Of a stretch of 64,000 nt of DNA, positions 27,857 through 37,510 are shown piece after piece. Made by a program: the position numbers and the translations under genes. This DNA comes from Phycisphaeraceae bacterium. GTDB lineage: Bacteria; Planctomycetota; Phycisphaerae; Phycisphaerales; Phycisphaeraceae. Numbering within the stretch: the stretch's first letter is position 1; each line of letters starts with the position of its first letter. Where the stretch lies: positions 1 through 64,000 of the forward strand of contig JANQFR010000015.1 in NCBI GenBank assembly GCA_028277745.1. The letters are read 5' to 3'. Below the pieces are notes generated by a model. It did no database searches. It saw only the letters and a list, made by a program, of their open reading frames with translations, and was not told the DNA's origin.

Positions 27857-28966
27857 TTACTGCGAAGGGACGGGGCCTGTCGATTGCCGGACCACCATCT
27901 TGAGTTCGGCGTACATCATGTCGGACGCAGGCCGTGGCTGGCCGCGCGAAACTTTTTCCAGCAGGTCGAACGCCGCTTGGGCCACGGCGGTGCGTCGGAT
28001 CTGAAGGGTGGTGGCAGGCGGATCCACGGCACGGGCCACCGGCTTGTCGTCGGTTCCAACCACGCTTAAGTCGCGGCCGATCGTGAGGCCGAAAGACGCG
28101 GCAACCGCATACACCGCTGGGAGGTGCTGGTCTGCACAGATAAGTCCGGTCGGTCGGTCCGGTATGCTCAATACGTCGCGAGCCGCTTGTTGCTGCACGC
28201 CTTCGCTAAACCCGCCGAAGACCACATACGCGGGGAGCAAGGAAACGCCCCGAGTCACAGCCTGGCGGTAGAACGCCTCGCGACGCAACAGCAGTTCGCG
28301 GTGGGGATGATGGGCTTCGGAGTTGTGCAGATAGGCGATGCGTCGGTGGCCCAGTTCGTAGAGGTGGTCGAACTGCTGGCCGACGACCTCATCGGCGTCG
28401 GTCGTAATGGCGTTCGGAGGCATCTGAAAGCTGGAGGGAAAGAGATTGACGACCGAGAGTTGGGCGGCGGTCAAAGACCGGATCAAGGAGACCTCGGCCA
28501 GTCCCACCGTGATACAGGCCCGGCTGTCAACATCGGCGGCGATGCGTTCGGCCGGATCGGTATCGCTCTCGTCTTCGGCGGGCACATGAAACCTGATCTG
28601 CAGTCCACGCGACTGGGCCTCACGGGTCAGGGACGCGATCAGTTCGCCGTGAAACGATCCATCGGTCGGTTCGAGGCCCGATGCCATGCGGCGAATGTCC
28701 GGCTGCGCATTCAGATACAAAATATCGATCCGGTCAATATCAGGCACCCGCCGCGCCGTCCGGGCTCGGAAAAGGCCGCGTTGCGGGCGAACTTCGATCA
28801 GATTGCGTCGCTCGAATGATCGCAAAGCCTCACTGACCGTCGCTGCCCCCACCCTGCACTCATCCATCACACGGCGGACCGACGGCAGAGCATGGCCGGG
28901 CTCCGTGATGCGGAGGCGTTGCTCAATGAAACGGTCGACGATGTGAGTGGACGAAGGCTTAGCCAT
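27857..28966 (-). CDS. GntR-LacI hybrid transcriptional regulator
   Basis: A 369-residue regulator. Residues about 8-72 are a GntR-type winged helix (ALPSVRRVMDECRVGAATVSEALRSFERRNLIEVRPQRGLF). Residues about 85-365 resemble a LacI/periplasmic-binding effector domain (DEVVGQQFDHLYELGHRRIAYLHN, RPTGLICADQHLPAVYAV, LSVVGTDDKPVARAVDPPATTLQI). It is the first gene of the minus-strand locus B operon and is divergent from a pseudopilin gene. A perfect 9-bp inverted repeat in the 70-nt divergent promoter (29013-29046) is the obvious binding site, so it probably controls both directions. The ligand is likely a sugar. Confidence 0.93.
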   Translation of the reverse strand: MAKPSSTHIVDRFIEQRLRITEPGHALPSVRRVMDECRVGAATVSEALRSFERRNLIEVRPQRGLFRARTARRVPDIDRIDILYLNAQPDIRRMASGLEPTDGSFHGELIASLTREAQSRGLQIRFHVPAEDESDTDPAERIAADVDSRACITVGLAEVSLIRSLTAAQLSVVNLFPSSFQMPPNAITTDADEVVGQQFDHLYELGHRRIAYLHNSEAHHPHRELLLRREAFYRQAVTRGVSLLPAYVVFGGFSEGVQQQAARDVLSIPDRPTGLICADQHLPAVYAVAASFGLTIGRDLSVVGTDDKPVARAVDPPATTLQIRRTAVAQAAFDLLEKVSRGQPRPASDMMYAELKMVVRQSTGPVPSQ

Positions 28967-29012
28967 GGTTCTGAAAGCGATGTTGCTGGACGTGAGACAT
29001 TGACAGCACGCC

Positions 29013-29046
29013 CAACTGTCACTATATTATCTAATAATGACAGTTG
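29013..29046. promoter_or_regulatory. Operator-like inverted repeat in divergent promoter
   Basis: CAACTGTCA (29013-29021) and TGACAGTTG (29038-29046) are exact complements with a 16-nt AT-rich spacer containing a -10-like TATTAT. The repeat lies between the divergent GntR-type regulator and the pseudopilin start, and its right arm covers the first codons of the latter. A third TGACAG half-site lies near 29001. This fits autoregulation by the adjacent regulator. Confidence 0.75.
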
Positions 29047-29876
29047 CGTCAACCCCAATCCGAACGCCGGCATCCAGTGCGGTTTGGCCGTCGCGCACCC
29101 CACCGAACCATGCTGCTGCGGCGGGGTTCACGTTGATCGAGCTTCTGGTGGTCATTACCATCGTCGCGCTGCTGATCAGCATCCTCCTACCCGCGCTGTC
29201 GAGTGCTCGGGAATCAGCAAGGCGTGCGGTCTGTCTTTCGAACATCCGGCAGGTCGGCCTGATGCACTTCACCTACGCGAATGACTATGATGGCAGATTA
29301 CAGACGGCCGAGAGCTACGGGGAACTGGGTTCCAGCGCCGACCCCACGTATTGGTTCCTCACCCGCCCCCCAGCGGTGGTTGATCCAGCTATCCCCACCT
29401 TTGCCGGGCCGTCCTACCGCAACGGACTGCGGCCGTTGTACCCCTATGGCTTGCTCGATCAGGAGCCCGAGGGCATGTGCCCTTCGATCGATTTCGACGC
29501 CTCGCTCAATGACACGTTGACCAACGCCCTCATCGACTTCAAGGGCCGGTTCGCCTACGTCTACCGGCTTTCGACTACGGGGTATTACGGGACCGGCAAC
29601 GCGACCAACGATGGCGATCAGCTGAACGTTGACCTCATGGCATCCGACCAATGGCTGCGGTTCGACGGGCGAATCGATAGTAATCCGTATCCAGGCGAAC
29701 CGGACGAGGTCGTCGCCGGCACCCGATCGGCCAGCATCCTGGCGACCAACGTCCAAGTCTCAAGCAGCCCAACCCGCAACTTGCGTCACGATGCGCTGAT
29801 CACAGTGTATTTCGATGGGTCGGCGACGGGCGTGGCCAGCGGGGAATACGTCGATAGGACCGACTATACACCTTGA
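29037..29876 (+). CDS. Type II secretion-like pseudopilin
   Basis: A 279-residue prepilin-like protein with a 29-residue positively charged leader, the cleavage site [13 protein letters not shown], one hydrophobic helix and a globular domain that ends [12 protein letters not shown], a variant of the H-X9-DG motif. The ATG at 29037 has no ribosome site; the AT-rich spacer just upstream could hold a -10 box placed for a leaderless mRNA. The operator right arm overlaps codons 1-4, so repression would be direct. It is divergent from, and probably co-regulated with, the GH20/PEP-CTERM operon. Confidence 0.88.
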   Translation: MTVASTPIRTPASSAVWPSRTPPNHAAAAGFTLIELLVVITIVALLISILLPALSSARESARRAVCLSNIRQVGLMHFTYANDYDGRLQTAESYGELGSSADPTYWFLTRPPAVVDPAIPTFAGPSYRNGLRPLYPYGLLDQEPEGMCPSIDFDASLNDTLTNALIDFKGRFAYVYRLSTTGYYGTGNATNDGDQLNVDLMASDQWLRFDGRIDSNPYPGEPDEVVAGTRSASILATNVQVSSSPTRNLRHDALITVYFDGSATGVASGEYVDRTDYTP

Positions 29877-30169
29877 CCGGAGAGGGCGGGATTAGCCCCG
29901 GCCGAAATCCGTAACTCGTTGCCAACAAGTCACATAGCGTCTAAAGCTTGTTTAGCTCAAGAGATAGGGCTGTCTCGTACGTTGTCGTTCTTTGCTGCTG
30001 ATTGCGCATCTTGAGCCACAGAAATTGGTCCACCTTCGCCCAATCCACCCTCGAACACCTCTTTGCCGAGCCCTCCACTTGTGGCTCGCTCGAACCCTAA
30101 AATCTGGGCTTCGTTTAAGAGTGGGTCATATTGCTGGCACCTTGCCAATACAGCAGTTACGGAGTCGAG
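29877..30169. other. Gap before transposase relic with a tRNA-end-like 17-mer
   Basis: No gene is visible. The 17-mer CCGGAGAGGGCGGGATT at 29877-29893 starts just after the pseudopilin stop and is identical to 8776-8792. The remaining sequence is probably the left flank or left end of the element whose transposase starts at 30170. Confidence 0.4.
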
Positions 30170-30889
30170 ATGAATGGGTTTGGCTACGTCTTATTGCACC
30201 TCCTGTTCGAGTTCTTCTCGTGTCGCAGAGACGCTCACGTCCGATTCCTGCGCGAGGAAAATCGGATTCTACGCGCTCGGCTCGATCAACAGCGATTGAT
30301 CCTCTCGCCGGAAGAGCGATCGCGACTTATGCGGATCGGGGCCGAACTCAACCACTAGGTCAAGGGCATCATCAGCATCGTGCAGTACCGCATGGGAACT
30401 CGTAAGGCCTGGACCTCGCCTGCCACGTACCACCCCGATGAAGTCTGGGTGAAACAGCAAGCCCGCAACTTCATGATGTGGCTGGAGGATCACGGGTTGC
30501 AAGCCAGCTTCTGCCTACACGATCGGGACACGAAGTTCACGAAAGGCTTCGATGGCCTGCTTGCTTCCGGGGGTATCAAGGCTATCAAGACGCCGGTCAT
30601 GGCACCGAACGCCAATGCGTTTGTCGAGAACTGGGTCGCTTCGATCAAGCGGGAATGTCTGAGTCACTTTGTGTGCTTCAGCCGATCACACCTCGATCAC
30701 ATTGTGGATGCTTACACTCGGTATTACAACGAGCATCGGCCTCATCAAGGGCTGGGTAACCAGACGTTGAGCTTTAAACAAAAAGCAGAGCAGTCAGCCG
30801 ATGATCTGCACTCCGTCACCATTGGACGTATTGGTTGCCAATCCGAACTTGGCGGGTTGCTCAAGCATTATTATCGCCAAGCTGCCTGA
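30170..30889 (+). pseudogene. Integrase-core (rve) transposase with internal deletion and amber stop
   Basis: It begins MNGFGYVLLHLLFEFF and RFLREENRILRARL, the N-terminal coiled segment of the planctomycete integrase-type transposases. It then hits TAG at 30356-30358 (after AELNH). Past the stop the same frame reads VKGIISIVQ and jumps directly to TRKAWTSPATYHPDEVWV, so the middle (helix-turn-helix and first catalytic Asp, roughly 130 codons) is deleted. HDRDTKF, the Glu region NANAFVENWVASIKRECLSH and the usual end GGLLKHYYRQAA are present. It is related to 21484-22311 but broken differently. Confidence 0.9.
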
Positions 30890-31328
30890 TTAGGTTTGCA
30901 CTGGCTCATGCGTGTATATTCGCTTTAAACAGCCAAGAATTGGAGAATTTGCGGAGTGCCTACATTATGAGACAGATCGCCGCAAACACGAGGGCTGAAA
31001 CAGACGTTTTCTTCTCAGAAACGAACGGGAATACCACGTCCACGTGTATTTTCTCCGTTTGCGCGGACATTTCCGACCGATCTAAAACCATCCGGCAGGG
31101 GGTGAGGGCTTGATACAGCACAGCCGTTCCGGGTGAAATGGTTTGCGGCTTTTGCGCCATTTGATTTCGCTTTTGACTCTATTTCACATGGATTGCAGTG
31201 ATAAAATAATACGTCTATTGCAAAAGGCTCCTCCTCACGACCGGATATTTTTAAGGTTTAAATGGATAAGCCGATCGCTTGGCCAGCCATCGGCGCTCTT
31301 TGTATACCTGCGATGGAAACGTATCTTG
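30890..31328. other. 439-nt gap: element end and promoter region
   Basis: The first 92 nt hold the right end of the transposase relic, including the repeat at 30937-30981. The remainder upstream of the GH50-like gene is AT-richer and may contain its promoter. An open frame from 31143 runs into the gene but lacks protein-like features before the signal peptide. Confidence 0.4.
30937..30981. repeat. Insertion-sequence end-like repeat, copy 2
   Basis: This block is 84% identical (38/45) to 1971-2015 and shares GCCTACATTATG with 22510-22523. It lies 47 nt after the transposase stop, the right place for an element end. Confidence 0.6.
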
Positions 31329-33494
31329 ATGAAAAAATTGATGGGTTGGTGTTTCGGGATTGTTCTGTTGTTCACCGTCACAGCGCCACATGTCTCGGCG
31401 CTTGAGCCGTATGAAGTGGTGAATAGTGCGCCCTACGACCGACCACCGATGGTTAAAGTTACAGGCAAAGCCACCGGATTCTTTCATGTTCAGGAGATCG
31501 ACGGGGTATGGTGGATCATCGATCCGAGGGGCAACGGTTTTTACATCACCGGCGTCAACCAGTTCATGCCTGGCGGGATGGACAGCACCCGGGCCGAGCG
31601 TGACGCGGCGATCGCCGAGGCGGGCGGCGCCAAGGCGTGGAACCGAATCGCGATGGGCCAGTTGAACCAGTGGGGTCTCAACGTCGTTACGCTGCCGAAT
31701 GAGCCTTACTTCTGGGTACCGTTCACCGGGGAGGACCTGGCCAAACGCGGGATCGTTTACGCCCGCCACATCTCATTTGGCTATGACTTCTGGCGTTCGG
31801 CTCCCTCGCAGGAGGAGCGCGAAGCGCATTGCATGCTCTGGACCGGCAAGTGGAACTCGGCCTCTGATCCGTTCCACCCCGATTGGATGCAGTGGTGCAG
31901 GGATTACGCCCGGAAGCACGTCGCGCCCCACAAAGATGACCAATGGCTGCTGGGCTGGTTCATCGATAACGAGCGCGCGACGAACGACGGCGACTATGTG
32001 TTGCGCATCGTCTCGGCCTACGACCCGAGCCGGCCCTGCAAGCAGGCGCTGGTCAAGCTGGCACAGCAGCGGTTCAAGACGGTCGACCGATTCAACGCGG
32101 CATTCCAGACGGACTACAAAGACTTCACAGCGTTGCTCAACGACCGGTCGACAGGCCTGACGCAGCCTACGCCCGGGGCCCGAGCGTTTGGGGAGGCGTA
32201 CGTTGCGGCGGCGGCCGAGGCGTACTACTCGGCGATTTATAACGCCATCCGCGAGGTGGATCCGAACCATATGATCCTGGGCGGGCGCGATTCAAGTGCG
32301 CAATACGTCGATCCGTGGATCGAGGTCGCGGGGAAATACGTGGACGTCTACTCGCTGCACACCTACCGCCCGGTAAACCTGGACGAGGGGATGGAGGCCC
32401 GGCTAGTAAAGCATTACCGGCAGGTCCACGACGTGGTCAAGCGGCCGATGTTCCTGACCGAATGGAGCTACCCCGTACCACAAGAGGGCAAGCCCAACCT
32501 CGGCGCGTCGGGGATGATGGTGCTGGATCACGCCGAACAAGCCCGCTGCTACATGGAGTTTCAGGAGGGCCTGGCGCGGCTGCCGTTCATGGTCGGCTCG
32601 CTGTGGTTCTGCTGGGGCAACCCGGTGGATCACCGCGGGGAGTTCACCGCATATGGCCTGGTGCAGCGTGACGGCACGCCTAACGGACCGATGGTCAGAG
32701 CGGTCGCCAAGGTCAACCGCGCCGTACCTGAGCTGCACCGCAAGTCCGGCGGCGACCGGTTCACGGGGTATGTCGGCCGGTTCGATGACTGGGATCCCGA
32801 CCTGCCGAAAGTGAAACCGACGGAAGTGACGGGGTTGACAGGCGATGGCGTGTCGTTGCACATCGACGACGAGGGTCGGTTGGTCTTTTCCGCCGATGGT
32901 CAAGAACTGGCCCGCATCGCGGCTCAGGCCGAGCAGTTAATCCCGGCGATGCGTTGGCCGGCGGCGGATCAGGTCCGCATTGTCGGGGTTGGCGAAGACG
33001 AACGGTTCCGGGTCGCCCAGTGCGTGGCGACCTTTGATCAGCAGGTTCCAGACTACATGCCGTTTCGCGCGGGCCTGCGCATCATCCTGCCCAAGCGGGG
33101 TACGCCCTTCGCCGTGATTCAACTGCTCTGGGTTGAGAACATCGCGTCACGCAACTGGGTCCTGAATCGCGTCCTGATCCGCGCCAGCCCGGTGCTTGCC
33201 CCTGATGCGCAGCTGATTAACCGTGTTGTTGAGCGGTCGCGCTGGCTCGGCTGGGAACACCCCGACCTGCCGACGGGCCTGGGTTATGCCAATCAGTCGC
33301 CGGTGGTCGAGATGGCCCACTGGCGTCAGGGCGGGCGGATCGTGGCTGACGTGGGCAGCAAGGTGGGCAGACCCCTGGCCCCCGGTGAAAAAATCAACTT
33401 CAACAACGTCTGGTTGACACTATTTCCCTACCCGTCAGGCAGCGCTGAAGCAATCATCAAGACAACTCGCAAGGTGGACGAAGCGGTGCCGTGA
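31329..33494 (+). CDS. Secreted GH50/agarase-like glycoside hydrolase
   Basis: A 721-residue exported enzyme. The signal peptide MKKLMGWCFGIVLLF to HVSA fixes the start at ATG 31329. The catalytic TIM barrel (about 45-480) starts with GFFHVQEIDGVWWIIDPRGN, typical of GH50-like beta-agarases, has an acid/base candidate in WLLGWFIDNERA (Glu215) and a nucleophile candidate in MFLTEWSYP (Glu378). The C-terminal 200 residues are beta-sandwich-like. Similar proteins include GH42- and GH50-clan enzymes acting on beta-galactans or other marine polysaccharides; exact specificity is uncertain. It converges on the GH39-like gene and stands alone downstream of a transposase relic. Confidence 0.82.
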   Translation: MKKLMGWCFGIVLLFTVTAPHVSALEPYEVVNSAPYDRPPMVKVTGKATGFFHVQEIDGVWWIIDPRGNGFYITGVNQFMPGGMDSTRAERDAAIAEAGGAKAWNRIAMGQLNQWGLNVVTLPNEPYFWVPFTGEDLAKRGIVYARHISFGYDFWRSAPSQEEREAHCMLWTGKWNSASDPFHPDWMQWCRDYARKHVAPHKDDQWLLGWFIDNERATNDGDYVLRIVSAYDPSRPCKQALVKLAQQRFKTVDRFNAAFQTDYKDFTALLNDRSTGLTQPTPGARAFGEAYVAAAAEAYYSAIYNAIREVDPNHMILGGRDSSAQYVDPWIEVAGKYVDVYSLHTYRPVNLDEGMEARLVKHYRQVHDVVKRPMFLTEWSYPVPQEGKPNLGASGMMVLDHAEQARCYMEFQEGLARLPFMVGSLWFCWGNPVDHRGEFTAYGLVQRDGTPNGPMVRAVAKVNRAVPELHRKSGGDRFTGYVGRFDDWDPDLPKVKPTEVTGLTGDGVSLHIDDEGRLVFSADGQELARIAAQAEQLIPAMRWPAADQVRIVGVGEDERFRVAQCVATFDQQVPDYMPFRAGLRIILPKRGTPFAVIQLLWVENIASRNWVLNRVLIRASPVLAPDAQLINRVVERSRWLGWEHPDLPTGLGYANQSPVVEMAHWRQGGRIVADVGSKVGRPLAPGEKINFNNVWLTLFPYPSGSAEAIIKTTRKVDEAVP

Positions 33495-33548
33495 ATCAAG
33501 ACCGGGTGCTTCGGGCCCTACCGAGACTCGCGGACGAGCCGATTCACT

Positions 33549-36137
33549 TCAGTATCCCGAAACTTCATCGAATAAGAAGACAGGGAAGCGGGTTGAATCC
33601 TTGTTGATGACGATGCCTTCGGCTAAACGGATGGCGCTGCTCCGCACGTTGTCTTCATCCGAATCGTTGATGACGAAGTTGAATCCAAAGCCCTTAGCGA
33701 GGTTCGCATCGTTAAGGCCGAGCATCCCCAGGGGCAGGGTCAAGTCGTAACGCATCACACCGTCGATCCGTTGCACGTCCGCGTCGAATTGCCCGGTGGG
33801 GTCGTTGATATTTCTCGGTGTCTGCCACGCAGCTTTCTGCACCCGACCCCGGTCATCGAGCGCTGCGCCCAACTCCCAGAAGCCCGCTTGCCCGGGCACG
33901 GCGATGGCCACCTGAAGGGAATCGGCCTGCCAGATCTGGCTGCCCTCGAAGGGGGCCAAGTGCACATCGTCGGTCACGTCGACCCTTAGCTTCAGCGCGT
34001 CGCCTTCGCGCCATAGCCAACCCTTGGCGCTCAGATCCGCCGGGCCGGTCCACTTGAAGCGTATGGTGTCGGGCGATTCGGCAACCAGGCTGTCCACTTG
34101 GGTCGGCTGATCGAGCACGAATTTGGCCAGGGAACCCGGAGCGGCCGTGCTGTCAATCCCAATGCGGCTCCGGATCGGCAGTTCCATCGACCCACCCCAC
34201 GACGTGCCCACGACGTTCACCTCGCCGCGCAGCACCACCGACTTGTCCTGCGCCAGGGGTTGGATCAATGTCACACGCGGTTCCACCGTGACACTCTGCC
34301 CTGCAGAGACACGCACCCTGGATCCCTTGGGCTCCACAACGGTCAGTTCAGAACCAGCGTCCCACGTCACATGGAAGGCCCGCGTTTTCCGGAACGGGTT
34401 ATGCAGCGTTGCAACGACCGGCGTCGTTTTTCCCGGTTCGAGCCGCACCACGTTCTCTACGGTCAGCAGCGGGCCGAGATATTCGACCTCGCCCTTCACA
34501 CCCTCGAGCACGAGATACCGTGTCTCGGTGGCGGCGGTGATCGCTACGCGCCCTTCCAGCACCGGCAACTCTTCACGGTTGCCGAACCAGTCGCTCATCC
34601 AGACCCGTGCGTTACCGACGTCGAACACCAGCGGTTCATCGGCCAGCCGCGGAGACAGATTCCAGATCACCACCACTTGGTCGTCAGACCCGTTACCGGT
34701 GAATGTGCCTTTGCCGTTGAAGAGATAGGCAAAGCGCCCTGAGCCGATATCGATCTGTTTCACAAAGTGTCGACCGCGGAGAAGGCGGGCGCTGTTGTTG
34801 TACGCCACCCAGACGGGCCGCGGGGTGAAATCAGGATTGAACATGTGGTAACCGCTCTCGCTGCCTTTGGTGGCCGGTGGGTTCCAGGCGATGAACCAGT
34901 GCCACGCCATCGCGCCTTTCGACCAAGCATAGATCGGCACCTGCGTCGCCTGGAGCGACTGTTCATGTTCACGGGCAAAATTCCGGCTTTTCGCGGTCTC
35001 GTTGAAATACAGCGGCTGGGTAATGCCGTGTTTCTCACGCAACGGCAGCAGGCGCGATTCGAGTTCTTCCATGAAACCCCACGTTGCGTGGTGACAGTGG
35101 TGCGCCTGGATGTCGAAGTAATCTTTGCCATCGGTCAGGATGGCTTCGAGGATCTCGGGGCGGTAATGGGCGTGTCCCATGTAGCCGATACCGCCGGTCA
35201 TGACCCGGGCATCGGGGTCGACCGCCTTGATCTCTTCGTACGCGGCCTTGAGTAGTTCGATGTATTCATCGGCGGTGCCCTTGAAGAACGGCAGATCCGG
35301 CTCGTTCCAGATCTCGTAGAAGCGTACACGCCCCTTGCCGTGGATCGCTACCTGGCGCACCCACTCGCGCCACAGGTCCAGGCGCGGCGGGTAGCGCCAC
35401 GAACCTCCGGGGTGGACGCTTTCTCGTTTCATCTTGGCGCGGGTCTGATCGCTCTTGGCCCACCACTGCCCGCCGTAGGCGATGAGGACCTGTGCCTCCA
35501 TACCGTATTTGTCGAGCAAGTCCAGGGTCTCGTTAAAACGGTCCCAGCGATAGCCGCGCGATTGTTCGTTGTATTCCTCCCAATCGGGGCTCATGCGGAC
35601 AATCTTCGCGCCAGACAACGCCATCAGGCGTAGGCATGATTCGCGGATATCCCAATCAAAGCGTTCCTCGGCGGGATGATAGCCCACACCTTGGTTGCCG
35701 AACAGGAACTCGGCCGACTTGTCGATCGGCGTGACGCCCACCGGCTCGAGCAGGGCCAGCGATTTACGGCCGGTCTGTTCATTGCCACCTTTGGGCGTAA
35801 ATGACCACTCCAGGTAGCGCATGCCGAGCCGTGAGCCGATCATCGAAGCAGACATCGGCCGACGCAGCGACTGACCGGGCCTGATCCGGACCGTGCCCAT
35901 CGGCCGGCGCGTAAACGGGTGATCGCTCTGCTCGCGGATACCGAGCGCAAACTCACCTTCCAACGTCTTGTCGCCGTCGTTGTGCAGCACGAGTGCGACT
36001 TTGTCTTGGTCGCCGGGCTCAATGAAATGCAGCGATTCACCGTTGCAGTCCAACTCGACACGCAGGCCATCAGCAAAAACATGGCTCGTGCCACTCACGG
36101 CCAGCACTGCGGCCAATATGGATTCAATTATTCGCAT
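33549..36137 (-). CDS. Secreted GH39/clan-A glycosidase-like enzyme with C-terminal CBM9-like domain
   Basis: An 862-residue exported protein: signal peptide (1-22, ending SHVFA), a beta-sandwich (25-130), a clan-A TIM barrel (about 150-450), further beta domains, and a C-terminal CBM9/esterase-associated domain (about 690-862, WREGDALKLRVDVTDDVH to FGFNFVINDSDEDN). The acid/base Glu is in RFYEIWNEPDLP (Glu279) and the nucleophile Glu in LYFNETAKSR (Glu380), the spacing seen in GH39-like enzymes. It is the last gene of the minus-strand group containing the pseudopilin and PEP-CTERM genes of locus C. Substrate unknown. Confidence 0.82.
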   Translation of the reverse strand: MRIIESILAAVLAVSGTSHVFADGLRVELDCNGESLHFIEPGDQDKVALVLHNDGDKTLEGEFALGIREQSDHPFTRRPMGTVRIRPGQSLRRPMSASMIGSRLGMRYLEWSFTPKGGNEQTGRKSLALLEPVGVTPIDKSAEFLFGNQGVGYHPAEERFDWDIRESCLRLMALSGAKIVRMSPDWEEYNEQSRGYRWDRFNETLDLLDKYGMEAQVLIAYGGQWWAKSDQTRAKMKRESVHPGGSWRYPPRLDLWREWVRQVAIHGKGRVRFYEIWNEPDLPFFKGTADEYIELLKAAYEEIKAVDPDARVMTGGIGYMGHAHYRPEILEAILTDGKDYFDIQAHHCHHATWGFMEELESRLLPLREKHGITQPLYFNETAKSRNFAREHEQSLQATQVPIYAWSKGAMAWHWFIAWNPPATKGSESGYHMFNPDFTPRPVWVAYNNSARLLRGRHFVKQIDIGSGRFAYLFNGKGTFTGNGSDDQVVVIWNLSPRLADEPLVFDVGNARVWMSDWFGNREELPVLEGRVAITAATETRYLVLEGVKGEVEYLGPLLTVENVVRLEPGKTTPVVATLHNPFRKTRAFHVTWDAGSELTVVEPKGSRVRVSAGQSVTVEPRVTLIQPLAQDKSVVLRGEVNVVGTSWGGSMELPIRSRIGIDSTAAPGSLAKFVLDQPTQVDSLVAESPDTIRFKWTGPADLSAKGWLWREGDALKLRVDVTDDVHLAPFEGSQIWQADSLQVAIAVPGQAGFWELGAALDDRGRVQKAAWQTPRNINDPTGQFDADVQRIDGVMRYDLTLPLGMLGLNDANLAKGFGFNFVINDSDEDNVRSSAIRLAEGIVINKDSTRFPVFLFDEVSGY

Positions 36138-36378
36138 CGTCCTGTCACCCTAAAGCTCCAACGTCACACATCATCTCCAAGGATGATGGGGTGTCTGCAA
36201 TCATTCAATCGTTCCATGAGGTCACACCGTGCCGATACTCACCTCGATCGTCCACAGCTTGACGGTGGCTTGTTCCAGTAAGGTTTCTGGGCACATCTTG
36301 AGTTTGTTTAGATGCATCCAAGATGGTGAGATCGCTCTATTATGACTCAGATTGGATTTCAGGAGACAGGTCAAGAAA

Positions 36379-37293
36379 TCACTGATCAAGTCGCCAAAAC
36401 ACTTCGGGAGAATACTCGGTTGCCAAGGCCGGATCGGTCATAATATTAGCGCCGGCGTCGGCGTTGTCCTGGCCAGTGGGCAGTTCTTCACGATTCAGGG
36501 TTTGCGAGTGACCGTCAAGCATCACAACATTCGTGCTGCCCGAGCTAGTGGTCCGGCTGTGTCGCCCCGCGATCCGTTCGAACTCGCCACCCCAGTGCGG
36601 ATCAATAAACACCCCGTCGTAGATCGCCGCCAATTTCGAGGGTTTTAAGATTTTGCTGAAGCCGAGCATGGGCGGGCTATTCGTCACAACGAGCGGTGGT
36701 GCGGACGATGTCATCCGTCGAAATGGATATTGATAAGTATCAACCGTGCTGGCAATCCCAGCGGCATTCAGCCCGTACCAGACGTTGACCTGCGGGTCCT
36801 CCCAAGGTGTGGCCCTCATACGGAAGTAGTTCATGGCGCGTTGTCGTGTATCATCGTAGGGACCGTTGGGAGCCACCGCGCCTAGCGTGACGCCGTTTAA
36901 CAACTCATCGGTCAACCCGGAGGGGCAATAAAAAATGTTGTTGTTGGCGATGGGGACCGGGGTGCCCGCGGGCACCCTGCCACTCTCGATATAACCTTCG
37001 CCTACGAGAATCTGGGCCCAGGATTCAGTTATGGCGCCGGCCACGCCGTTGTGTAGATAACCGGCGGGGATCAGAAAATCTTTTTCACTGGCCGCGTAAG
37101 CGGAGATCGAGACCATCATTTGTCGGAGGTTCGAACTACACGAAATCGTCCGCGCCGACTCACGCGCTGCGCGGAGGGCCGGCAGGAGGATAGCGACCAA
37201 CAGAGCAATGATTGAAATCACCACCAACAGTTCGATCAGCGTAAACGCTCTCGTTGACGATCTCCAATGTTGAGCAATGGTTCGAACACTCAT
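36379..37293 (-). CDS. Type II secretion-like pseudopilin with Ala at the cleavage site
   Basis: A 304-residue prepilin-like protein. The leader ends [13 protein letters not shown]; the residue before the cleaved bond is Ala where Gly is normal, which prepilin peptidases tolerate poorly to moderately. One hydrophobic helix follows, then a globular domain with the family's late [14 protein letters not shown] at 37293 is chosen because AAAGGAG lies 7 nt upstream; the longer frame from 37320 overlaps that site. It lies between the PEP-CTERM gene upstream and the GH39-like gene downstream. Confidence 0.9.
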   Translation of the reverse strand: MSVRTIAQHWRSSTRAFTLIELLVVISIIALLVAILLPALRAARESARTISCSSNLRQMMVSISAYAASEKDFLIPAGYLHNGVAGAITESWAQILVGEGYIESGRVPAGTPVPIANNNIFYCPSGLTDELLNGVTLGAVAPNGPYDDTRQRAMNYFRMRATPWEDPQVNVWYGLNAAGIASTVDTYQYPFRRMTSSAPPLVVTNSPPMLGFSKILKPSKLAAIYDGVFIDPHWGGEFERIAGRHSRTTSSGSTNVVMLDGHSQTLNREELPTGQDNADAGANIMTDPALATEYSPEVFWRLDQ

Positions 37294-37415
37294 GAAACAC
37301 TCCTTTGAGAACGATCTCATGATGGCACGGCGCCACCCGTTGCTCGGTTCGATCGCTGAAAACGGCTTCGACGGCCGGGCGGGGTGGCTTTAGGCCGCCG
37401 CATAGATCTCAAAGC

Positions 37416-37440
37416 AAACCGATTCACGTTTAGTCGGTTT
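37416..37440 (-). terminator. Hairpin between PEP-CTERM and pseudopilin genes
   Basis: AAACCGA (37416-37422) is complementary to TCGGTTT (37434-37440) with an 11-nt loop, 71 nt after the PEP-CTERM stop. There is no T-run, so it is a weak candidate. It matters mainly because two other PEP-CTERM genes here are also followed by hairpins. Confidence 0.3.
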
Positions 37441-37510
37441 CCGATTTCTTCAATAGCGGCGATCGACAATCAGGCCGGCCACCGCGGAGGATCGAGGCAA
37501 AGTCAGGTTC

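Noticed and set aside
28124..28819. Long plus-strand frame opposite the GntR-LacI regulator
   Set aside because: It is antisense to a gene with clear domain motifs and has no recognisable protein features.
31143..31328. N-terminal extension of the GH50-like protein
   Set aside because: The open frame continues upstream, but a clean signal peptide starts at 31329 and the extension has no export-compatible features.
36169..36188. CATCATC/GATGATG hairpin between the pseudopilin and GH39-like genes
   Set aside because: Only 7 bp with mixed composition and no T-run, 190 nt from the nearest stop; too weak to call a terminator.
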